A stretch of DNA of 64,000 nt from Sindora glabra (taxonomy: Eukaryota > Streptophyta > Magnoliopsida > Fabales > Fabaceae): the NCBI GenBank assembly GCA_020226215.1, contig CM035232.1:80936693-81000692 (forward strand), written 5' to 3'. The translations under genes were made by a program, and so were the position numbers. The notes below the pieces were generated by a model, which saw only the letters and a list, made by a program, of their open reading frames with translations, did not search any database and had not been told where the DNA came from. Positions 50,318 through 60,552 of this stretch are shown one piece after another; the stretch's first letter is position 1, and the number at the start of each line of letters is the position of its first letter.

Positions 50318-50431
50318 CCAACCCTTGAATTGTCCTGAGAAATTGGACAATTTGAGATATGTTCTATAGTTGTTATTAGCAATTTATTTGGCAGTTGTTT
50401 GATATTGTGGGAATATCTTAGCATCCTCACT

Positions 50432-50481
50432 GTTCTCCGGGTATAAACTATACAGTCGTATAGTTTATACACTTGGAGAAC
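50432..50481. repeat. 19-bp-stem hairpin upstream of the transposase start
   Basis: GTTCTCC and GGAGAAC form an outer stem; GTATAAACTATA (50441-50452) and TATAGTTTATAC (50459-50470) form a perfect 12-bp inner stem with a 6-base loop. It sits about 210 bp before the transposase ATG. Confidence 0.9.
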
Positions 50482-50688
50482 CATGGAGAGATGCTGCTAA
50501 AATTTCTGCACAAAGCAAATGATGAGCATGGATAAATTAGGCAAAAATGTAACTACAGAAGTATCTCGAATGGGATAGGACCCTATCCTTCAAAGTTGGA
50601 GTGATGTAGTGAATTTAGGGTACATATCAAATAATAGTCACAACACTTTATTCCACCTAAAGCTATTATCTTCCTATTCAGTGATACA

Positions 50689-53600
50689 ATGTCCATAGAT
50701 AAGAGTTAGATACATCTACCAAATTGCTTGTCGGATGAGTATTCGAATGGTGCAGTGACATTTGTTGAAAGAGCTAAACACTTTATTGATGAAAAAGGTT
50801 TGGTGAGATGCCCATGCAAAAAGTGTGTGAACTTATTATTCTAAACATTACTAGCGTTGGAGGCACATATTGTAGATAATGGATTTCACCCATTATACAT
50901 AAATTGGGTACACCATGGTGAAGCAGATGTTTTAACTTCTAAGGGAACTTAGGGGGCATCTACTGACAATAGAGATGAAGTGGCAGATATTTTACATGAC
51001 TTTATCGACCCTCATGTACCTGAAGAAGTAGTTCGCAATGATGTGGAAAGGAGTGAGAATTCACCTGACGAAGACATTGGAGCAAACTATAGTAGTTGTG
51101 ATAATCTATTTGAGCAAATTGAAGCAGAATTGTACCCAAGATGTTCATCATTTTTTGCCTTGAACTTTCTGGTGAAACTTATGCACTTAAAGGTTCTGCA
51201 TAAGTGGACAAATAAGTCATTTGATGCTCTTTTGAAGTTATTAAAAGAGGCACTTCCGAATGATAATAAATTACTTAAATCGTACTATGGTGCTAGGAAA
51301 TGGCTCAACAAGTTAGGATTGGGGTATGAATCAATTCATGTGTGCAAACATGACTGTGCACTTTTCCGAAAAGAACATGCTTCGGAGGATAATTGTCCAA
51401 TTTATGAGGAGAGCTGATGGGTAGATAAAAATACGAAAGGAAAGAAGGTGCCTCAAAAGATGGTTCGCTATTTTCCATTAACTCCTCGGTTAAAGCGATT
51501 GTATGGGTCGAGACACACTTCAAAGAATATGATATGGCATCACACTGGTAAGTCAAAAGATAAAGGGGTGATGTGACATCCTGTTGATGGAAAAGCTTGA
51601 CAAAAGTTCGATAAGAGATATCCTAATTTCTCCGCTGACCCACACAATGTTAGGTTGGGTTTAAGTGCCAATGGATTTAATCCTTTTAGTGATAGGAGCC
51701 TATCGTACAATATATGGCCAGTGGTGATGACCACTTATAATTTGCCACCATGGATATGCATGAATCAGTCCTTTTTCATGTTGACCCTATTAATCCTAGG
51801 ACCGCAAGCACTAGGCAAGGATATCAATGCATTCTTACAATCGGTCGTAGAAGAGTTAAGGCATCTCTGGGAGAGGGGAGTAGAAACTCGAGATGCGAAC
51901 ATAAATATGATGTTCAACATGCAAGCAGCTTTGCTATGGACTATGAATGATTTTCCTGCTCGAAGTAGTCTCCCTGGGTGGAGTAGACAAGGTTATAAAG
52001 CATGTCCTACATGCAACCTGGATACTCCATCAATCCGTCTCAAAGGAAAAATAGCTTATGTTGATCATCGTCGTTGGCTACCAAGGAGTCACACATGGAG
52101 GAGCAGGAAAGAATTTAATGGGAGGTCAAAAAGGAGGGCCCCTCCTCGTCCTCTTCCCAATAACATTATCATGGATCAATTAGGAAAGGTGGCACAGAGG
52201 CGTCCTAGAAAACATGCTCAATTTAGTGGTGTAAAACGAAAGAGGGGTGTCGATGAACTTAATTAGAGTAAGAGAAGTATATTTTTTTACCTCCCATATT
52301 GGCTGACAATGAATTTAAGACATAACATTGATGTGATGCATATTGAGAAGAATGTATGTGATAGTGTTCTGGGTACATTATTGGATATTGAACACAAAAC
52401 AAAAGATATGAACAATGCAAGACGAGATCTGTCAGATATGAAGATAAGGCCTAACTTACACCAATATGAGTATAGGGGTCAACTATTCAAGCCCCATGCT
52501 ACATACACGCTTAACCAGGAAGAACGAAGATGATTTTGTCAATATATAAAAAATGTGAAATTTCCATATGGGTTTACAAGGAGTCTCTGGAAGAATGTTA
52601 CTGATCGTGACATGAAATTGAAGGGGTTGAAATCACATGATTGTCATGTTATTATACAAAGATTGTTAGGGCTAGGAGTTCGAGCCTTTTTTCTAAAGGA
52701 ATTATCATACCCACTTGTTAAGTTATGCAACTTCTTCAATCAAATATGTGCCAGAACTCTTAATAGGAAGGATATTTTGCAAGCCAAACAAGACATTATC
52801 ATTATTTATGCAAGCTTGAGAGCATATACCCTCTGGCATTCTTTGACATAATGGTTCACCTGGTGATGCATTTTCCAGATGAAGCATTGGAAGGCGGATC
52901 CGTTCATTTTCGATGGATTTACCCATACGAGAGATATATAAAAAAGTTAGAGGATTATGTCTGAAATCGTGCTCGACCGGAGGGTTCGATTGCAGAAAGG
53001 TATATTGTTGATGAGGCATTAATATTCTTCTCTATGTACTTGGAAGGAGTGGAAACTAGATTCAACTGGCCTGATAGAAATCAAGATGTAACACCTAGTC
53101 AAACAAGAAGGATGTTATCGGTGTTCCGATCCCAACGTCGGCCAATGAGGAAGAAGATTATTTCTCACTTCGATAGGAGGGATCGAGATGTTGCAGTGTG
53201 GTACATCTTGAATAATTGTACTAAGATTGAAAAGTATCTCCAGTAAGTATCTATGATCATTTGTTTTTTTCTCCTAAATAATTATAATAGACTAAGATTC
53301 TTATGTTCTATAATGAGCATCGACTGGAACTCGAACGAAGTGGTGCTGAAAACATTGACAATTTACAGAGAACCAAATTCCCCTCATGGTTTTACTCAAA
53401 GGTAAAGGTTTTTTCTTCCTAAATGCATTAAACCGATATCCTAAATATTGGCAATTACTCCTACAAATCTTTCAATTTAATTCTGAAAAAAATTGCTATT
53501 TTGTAGATGTACCATTTACATAAGAACGGTTCTCCAGAGGCCACTGAAGAGTTACTTTCTTTAGCCTCTGGTCCCAGTTTCATTAACATAATATACTCTG

Positions 53601-54292
53601 CATGTATTGTGAATAGAGTTCACTTTGTAGTCGAAACTCAGGATGAAAAGCATAAAATGCAAAACAATGGCATTTCTATTCTTAGTACTGATGGTAACAT
53701 GTTCTATGGTATACTGGAGGAAATCATTGAGTTAACTTATTTAAATAATTGCAATGTGACTTTATTTAAATGCAAGTGGTATGACACTAATCCTACAAGG
53801 AAGAAATTTTACATTGACAAGAATATCACAAGCATCTCCATTAATGGGCAATGGTACAAAAATGATCCTTACATACTTACTACCTAGGCAAAACAAGTAT
53901 TTTACATTAAAGATCTCCTTAATGGACCAAATTGGAGGGTCATCCATAATTTGGTGCATTGCGACATGTGGGATCTACCCAGTGATGGAGACAATGCACA
54001 AGACTTGTTATTTCTACAGGATAGTAACTCATCTAATTTCAACCTGACAGTTAATCTTGGAGATTTCCATCTAGTAAATCTAAGTAATTAACGAAATGGA
54101 CCTTCAATCATTCCACCTTCCAAGAATGTTGGATCTAGCGAACATGGAGAAGATGCCTTCATCGATGATGATGATAGTTTCTCTGACGAAACGATTGATG
54201 ATTATACGGAGGAGGGGCCTTTACAATCGGATGACGAAGGAGAAACCAATGACAATGAGTCTATTAGGTTCACTGACACTAATTCAAACTAG
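50689..54292 (+). pseudogene. CACTA TNP2-type transposase (TNPD-like), decayed
   Basis: Chosen start ATG 50689. Domains in order: transposase-associated zinc-binding region (GLVRCPCKKCVN, then NWVHHGEAD); TNP2 core (NPFSDRSLSYNIWPVVMTTY, NLPPWICM, WTMNDFPA, CPTCNLDT, MHIEKNVCDSVLGTLLDI); DUF4218-like part (MVHLVMHFPDEAL, VHFRWIYPYERYIKKL, LEGVETRFN); after two introns (donors about 53243 and 53402, acceptor at 53506) a DUF4216-like part (FYGILEEIIEL, LFKCKWYDTNP, WYKNDPYILTT). It ends in an acidic tail at 54290-54292. Family members cut and integrate the transposon. Damage includes TAG at 50707-50709 where Trp is expected, TGA at 51415-51417, stops near 51575-51600 and 52263, and a frameshift near 52,800. 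Confidence 0.9.
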
Positions 54293-54451
54293 GGATAAAA
54301 TAAGATATTCAAACTACAACTCGTAATTATGTAAGCATGATGGTTTAAATAATCTATATAGTTCCCAAAAGTTATACCTGATAATTTAATTTTTTTATTG
54401 TGGATTCTCCATTAATGACCTGTATAATGTGTATTATTTCAGTTATGGCAG

Positions 54452-56277
54452 ATGTCGAGGCACGACACCATTGAAGTGATGCTAGAGGCGACCCACCGTA
54501 GCGTCCCACCCACATTCCATCATAGTGCGAGGGCTCAGGTATCTGTTCTTAGTTGTACATACTTGAGATTGATTAAATATCTTGTTAATGGTATTAATAT
54601 TTTTCTTTATCTATTGAAGTGACAACTACAAGAAAGAGGGGTCTGAATAGGTCCCTCAGGCTGCATGAGAAGATAGGTCGGGGTCGGGGGAGACCGGTGC
54701 CTGTACAGTTCAATACGACTGGTACATGGCATGCAGTTGGGGAGAATGCTAGCCATCTCCCTCGTGACATTGGCAGCATGATCCGAGCTTACGTCCCGCC
54801 TTATTATAAGTCATGACGAGCTGTACCTTAAGAGATCCGAGATAGAGTTGTGCAAGAGGTTTGCGTAAGTATCCATCTCCTCAATTTGCTGAGATTAAAA
54901 TTCTTAAATATAAAACTCAAAAATTTGTTAAATATCTTCTATTGCAGTCCCACTTCGAGTTTCAGGGCATCTCCGAAGGTGATCGGGATAGAGCTATTTT
55001 TGGTTTGATGTGGTCTGCTGCAAACTTGTACAAGGATTGGAAGTACAGGTTGAACAAGCACTTCTTGGAGCATAGGGACGATCGGGACCAGGATTATGAT
55101 CTGGATCGTTCTAGACGCTGTGTGCCCCGATCTATTACACTTGAGACATGGCAAAGGTGCGTGGAGTTTTTTTACAATGACACCTATAAGGTAAGTATGA
55201 CATTCGATGGGATTACTTTTTTTTTTACATATCTTAATTATAAACAAAAAAAATTGAATACTATTTTTTTAATTTACAGGAGTTGTCTGGCAGGAATGCA
55301 AACAATAGAGCACAAAAGGTCGTGAATGATTGACATGGTTCAAAGTTTATTACTGCACATCGATTTGATAAGGTAAATTAACTTTTTACATTATTTTTTT
55401 AAATGCACATTTTGCTAGATAGCTTTTTGTTCATTATTTATTTATTTTCATCATTTTTTTCTTTTACAAAAAATGAACAAAGGAATAAAGATACTGGTGA
55501 GCTACAGTCGGATCCCGAGAATTTTAGGGACCGACACACCTATAAGTCAGGGGAGTGGGTGCATCCGATCCCTCAGGGACAATATGTGAGTTAGTTAAAA
55601 TTTATATTTTAAATATAATTCTATAAATATATGAGTTAAGAATTATTATCCTAACTTAGAGTTTTGGTAATTTAAGGCGAGGATGACTGAGCTCGTGACT
55701 CAGAATGCACAATCTAGTGTATCATCCTAGTGTATCATCCACTAGTTTGCCTGTGACTCCTGTACAGACTGATGAGGCTGCCGTCGCCGACGAGGTGCTT
55801 AGCATTCGTCGAGGGCACAAGAGGGCTATTGGGCATATGCTGGTTGGTTAGTCCTATCAGTCGGCGGGGACTTCTAGTGCTATGGCGAGCTCGCAGTCCG
55901 TGTCTCAAGTCGCTGAGTTGTAGGAGGAGCTACATCAGACTCGAGAGCAGTATCAACATAGCCAGTGGTTGATTCAAGAGTAGCAACAGCAGATTACGCA
56001 TCAGGAGCAAATGGAGCAACAGATTCAAACTTACCTTACGCAAATGAGTTCCATTCTTAAACAGCAGGGTATTGTCTTATCGCCGCCGCCATTTGCTGCT
56101 ACTACTACACCACCTGGGCCAAGTAGATTTGCGAGGTCACCTGCTGCTCGAGCACCTGGGGCTCAGCCACCTGGTCCTTCTCAGCCATCACCATCATTAT
56201 ATTGTCCTCGTGGCCAAGATGATAACAATGATGATGATGAGGATGCATCGGCATATTTTCACTTCCCTTCACCGTAG
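54452..56277 (+). pseudogene. Second CACTA gene, Transposase_24-type protein, decayed
   Basis: Plausible exon 1 is 54452-54538 (MSRHDTIEVMLEATHRSVPP), donor GGTATCTG. Later exons lie at about 54619-54862, 54948-55191, 55281-55373, about 55480-55587 and 55678-56277, most with clear GTAAGT or GTGAGT donors and AG acceptors. The product would contain GRGRPVPVQFN, HLPRDIGSMIRAYVP, FGLMWSAANLYKDWKYRLNK, TWQRCVEFFYND, a DTGELQSDPENF block, then a Gln-rich coiled region, a Pro-rich segment and an acidic tail. This matches the accessory or DNA-binding ORF that follows TNP2 in many plant CACTA elements. In-frame stops near 54814, 54832, 55846 and 55921 break it. Confidence 0.78.
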
Positions 56278-56599
56278 TATCTTATGTATATGTATATTTG
56301 TATTTCTCATATGTAGACATTTACATGGATTGTGTATATTTAATTTATTCATATAAATATTATTTTTATAATTATTTTATAAGTATTCATTTTTTTTATG
56401 TTGAATCAAATTGTTAGACATTATTATTAGTATTATTGATGTATTATAGTTGTATAATTTCAATTGAATTAAATTAAAAATAAATAAATATGATCCAAAT
56501 GAATTCAAACAAAAAATATTTTAAATTATGTTGTTAAATATATTATGTTATTTAAAATATACTTAATTATAATGACAATTCAATTTAAAATTTTAAAAA

Positions 56600-57008
56600 A
56601 ATTTAAAAAAGGCATTAGCAGCGACATTGTCGTCGCTATAGGTGATTTTCAGCGACGACAATGTCGTCGTTGAAACTAGACCTACAGCGACGACAATTGT
56701 TATCGCTAAAGATCGAATTTATAGCAACAAGAATTGTTGTCGCGAAACACCTCTATAGCGACGACAATTAATGATTTTTAGTGATGACAATGTCACTGCT
56801 GAAATTTAAATTTCAAATTTTTTTGAATTTTGAAATTATTTTCACCGACGACATAGTTGTCGCTAATTTGTACTTTTAGCAATGATTAATTATTGTCGGT
56901 GTTAGTTATTTCAGCTACGAAACTATACTAACGACATTTTCAATGACGACTTTTGCATTTATCGACGACTGGGTACTCTTTACCGATGACAATTGTCGTC
57001 GCTAAAAG
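56600..57008. repeat. Right subterminal palindromic repeats of the CACTA element
   Basis: About seven ~30-bp palindromes such as CAGCGACGACAATGTCGTCG followed by TTG, closely related to those of the left end, packed against the right terminal inverted repeat. Confidence 0.9.
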
Positions 57009-57198
57009 TTTTTTTTGTTGTAGTGTTAATAGTTATTTATGTGTGATGTCTACCCGAATTAGGTAGTGTATGATTTTGAATTTTGATAGAAAGTTAGGAC
57101 TCCTACGATTGTGCTATGAGAAATAAGGTTTAAGTCATGTGCAGGTGAATCTCCATTTGAGGATATGGTTTCATATATTTTAGGGTTTGCTATTGTTG

Positions 57199-57249
<51 letters not shown>

Positions 57250-57720
57250 CCCCTGTAGGATAGTGGTACTTATATACTCACTGGATTCGTGGAACTCACT
57301 CTATTCTAATTCAATGTTTCAAGTTAGCATTTATGGAGGATCAAAGACCGCCTAAATCAAAAGATTTGATGTTAGGATCAGGGTTAATAATTATTATAAA
57401 AATTTGCTAAATAATGTGTGTCATGTTCTTTATATGTGAATGAGTTAGAATATGAATTGTATTATGCATATATTGATTTTACTGTATCTGGATAATACAA
57501 GTTTTATATTATAAGGCATGTGACCCATAGGAAGTGTCCAAAAATAAGGGTGATTCTGTTCATTTTCTAAAAAAATTTACAATGAAAATTTTATGTCTCC
57601 CTAGACTTTAGAAACTCCCATTAAATAGGAAGAGTGAAAAATAGTTAAGTAAAAAATAGTTAAGGCTTGTGGAAACTGATAACGGGATCTACACCGGTCA
57701 CAATTTGAATGGATCGTGAC

Positions 57721-58919
57721 TGTTGGAATTCGGATTATCATACGTAGCGAAAATTCAAAATTTGATCCAAATTCTACCTAGGATCCATGCAAAAGACATA
57801 AATCAATGATTAGGATTTTAACTATTAGGCACTCATGTTTCTACTGATCAAAACTTGAGAGAGCAGATGAATTAAACGCTGGCCAAAAGATACAGCGTCT
57901 CTACGGTATCCACCGAAGTGAACAATAACCTCTCACCCTCCATCAATCTATTAGGATGCATTTTTTCTTTCTACGATTTAGGATTGGATGTCTTCTGAGT
58001 GATTTAGGATTTTATGGAAGCTTATGAGTGTGTTTAAAGTGCTACCCTCAAGTCCCCTTTTATAGAACTTAGACAAGCCACAATCCTAGTCCTACTAGGA
58101 TAATGCCTTTAAAAAATCCTAATCACACTTACCAACTCATCTTATCCTTATCCTAGAGATAATGAGGAGAGATAGGACTTATCTATTAATGATCTAATAT
58201 TAGATAATTGCATATAGTTATCAAATATCAAAATAATATTATCTCATAATATATTTATCTAAAATTTGATAACGTAATTATTTGATATTACTTTAATATC
58301 AAATAATATTACATAACAATAATTATATTTATTATATGAAAAATATATTATTATTTAATAATATATATATATACACAAAAATAAGTCTAATTAATTGGAT
58401 ATTAATCTAATTAAAGTCCAATTAATTATTATCTTATTTCTACTCTTTTTGTGTGACCCTATAAGTTCTTACTACGTTGACAATGACTCATTATTGAGCC
58501 ATAGACAATGAGCAGTATCTAGCAATACATCACTGCCACTCAAGTAATAAAAATGTCTGTGATTCGACATCCACCTAATACATGATCAACGTTTTCCATT
58601 ATAATTCCTTTTGTAATAATATCCAAATTGAAATGGAGGCATGAAATGTATCATCCTCGTCAAAGTTCAATTTATATTTCTTGATACTGAGTAGACTTCA
58701 AAACAAATGATCAATATTACACATTGATCTATTTGAGCATGACCATACATTTTTAAATCTTACTCAATCAAGGGGCCCAAGGATATATCTCCTTTTTATA
58801 AGAATAACAAAATTCCATCTACATCACTCACTTCCCTCTGCATGATGTGACATACTCAATCAACGCCCTACTTGTCATCCCGATTAAAGGTGACATATGA
58901 CGACATCAAAGTAAGTAAC
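57721..58919 (-). mobile_element. Truncated Ty1/copia LTR (copy A)
   Basis: Starts TGTTGGAATTCGG at 57721 and aligns along its whole length with 58920 to about 60,120 at roughly 90% identity, with several small gaps. The last ~410 bp of the full LTR are missing and copy B begins directly. Its outer end falls exactly before the final A of the GTGACA terminus of the gypsy LTR, so GTGAC (57716-57720) is the likely target site. Confidence 0.85.
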
Positions 58920-60538
58920 TGTTAGGAATTCGGATTATTACATGCAGCGAAATTTCAAAATTTTGATCCGAATTCTACCTAGGATCCATGCAAAAAGCAT
59001 AAATCAATGATTAAGGTTTTACTTATTGGGCACTCGTGTTTCTACTGATCAAAACTTGAGAGCGGAAGGTACAGCGTCTCTACGGTATCCACACGGAGTG
59101 AACAATGACCTCTCGCCCTCCACGAATCTACTAGGATGCGTTTCTCTCTCTAGGAACTAGGATTTTGATGTTTTCTGAGTGATTTTGGATTTTATGAAGT
59201 ATATGAGCGTATCTCTAATATGCTACCCTCAAACCCCTTTTTATAGAATTTAGGTAAGCCACAATCCTAGTCCTACTAGGATAATGCTTCCAAAATCCTA
59301 ATCACACTTAATAACTCATTTTATCCTTATCCTAGAGATAATGAGAAGAGATATGACTTATCTATTAATTATCTAACATTAGATAATATTATCTCATAAT
59401 ATAAATATCTTAATATTAGATAATTGCATATAGTTATCAAATATTAAAATAATATTATCTTATAATATATTTATCTAATATCTGATAACGTAATTATTTG
59501 ATATTACTTTAATATCACATAATATATATATATATATATTACGTGAATTTATTATTCTTAATAATATATATATACACGAAAATAAGTCCAATTAATTGGA
59601 TATTAATATAATTAAAGTCTAATTAACTATTGTCTTATTCCTACTCCTTTTGTGTGACCCTATAGGTTTTTACTACATTGACAATGACTCATTATTAAAC
59701 TATAGACAGTAAGTGGTATCTAACAATACATCACTGCCACTCAAGTAGTAAGAATGTCTATGATTCGACATCCACCTAATACATGATCAACGTTTTGCAT
59801 CATAACCCTTTTGTAATAATATCTAAATTGAACTAGAGGCATGGAATGTGTCATCCTCGTCAATGTTCAATTTATATTTTTTGATACTGAGTAGACTTAA
59901 AATAAATGATTAATATCACATATTAATTCAATTGAGTATAGCCATGCATTTCTAAGTCTCACTCAATTAAGGGGCCCAAGGATATTTCTCTTTTATACAA
60001 GAGTAACAAAATTTCATCTACATCACTCACTTCCCTCTGCACGATTTATGACATACCTAATCAATGCCCTACTTGTCATTTTGATTAAAGATGACATAGG
60101 ACAATATTAAAGTGAGTAATTCTTCATGTAGGGAACCGTAGTGACTTTAGATTAAAAGTTTATATGTATTTGTGATCATATGAGAATAACTTATGACACG
60201 TCTATCCATGTAATATTCTCATAGTGGGTCAGTCCAGTACATTGTTCACTAGCAATGTACTCATGTATTGACTTGATATCACATATTTATGATTTGTAAT
60301 CATCAGTCACTATACATGCTAGTTTTGATGTATTATTACTATCCTTTTCGTAATAATACTTGACTAAGGACATTTTAGGAATAGCTAAGGATAATTATTA
60401 TATTAAGTTATAAATTGCGCATAATAATAATAAAATTATAAAAATAAAATATAATAATTAAATTACCTAAAATAAAATATAATACATTATGTATAACTTC
60501 ACTCATCGATATGATTGGTTCTAGGACATACACCAACA
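58920..60538 (-). mobile_element. 3' LTR (copy B, ~1.6 kb) of a Ty1/copia element
   Basis: In element orientation it starts TGTTGGTGTATG (60538) directly after the PPT and ends CCTAACA (58920), the usual TGTT...AACA form. It contains AT-rich stretches with (TA)n near 59,525 and 59,560. No coding sequence. The GTAAC before it (58915-58919) is a candidate TSD if this element inserted into copy A. Confidence 0.88.
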
Positions 60539-60552
60539 ATCTCCCACTTGGA
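60539..60552 (-). other. Polypurine tract of the copia element
   Basis: CCAAGTGGGAGAT on the minus strand immediately before the 3' LTR, a sequence very common at this position in plant copia elements. Confidence 0.85.

Larger units (their letters stand above)
47757..57025 (+). mobile_element. CACTA (En/Spm) DNA transposon, 9,269 bp
   Basis: Ends are CACTACAAGAAAAAG at 47757 and, inverted, CACTACAACAAAAAA at 57025, with the expected 3-bp target-site duplication TTA (47754-47756 and 57026-57028). Both ends carry arrays of ~30-bp subterminal palindromes. Inside, on the plus strand, are a TATA-like site, spliced leader exons, a TNP2-type transposase gene and a second gene. Removing the element rejoins the host LTR sequence correctly. 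Both genes have stops, so the copy probably cannot move by itself but may respond to transposase made elsewhere. Confidence 0.95.
44476..57720 (+). mobile_element. LTR (~4.0 kb) of the 13969-20468 family, split by a CACTA element
   Basis: Starts TGTCATACCCC at 44476 and ends GGATCGTGAC at 57720, where a copia LTR begins; the final A of GTGACA must lie beyond that insertion. After removing the CACTA transposon and one TSD copy, about 3.97 kb remains. Its right half matches the LTR ending at 20468 block by block: TATATATCTCACCAC, AGTCAGATGGGAAATTC-type repeats near 47,530, GTGATGTCTACC, TGTGCAGGTGAAT and the last ~110 bp. A GC-richer, pyrimidine-rich leader at about 44,820-46,020 includes a (TA)n run at 44979-45017; a second run lies at about 57202-57245. 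The frame at 44840-45268 is leader sequence, not a gene. Confidence 0.8.

Noticed and set aside
50302..50484. 60-codon minus-strand frame upstream of the transposase
   Set aside because: It translates the two hairpins; no similarity or start context supports it.
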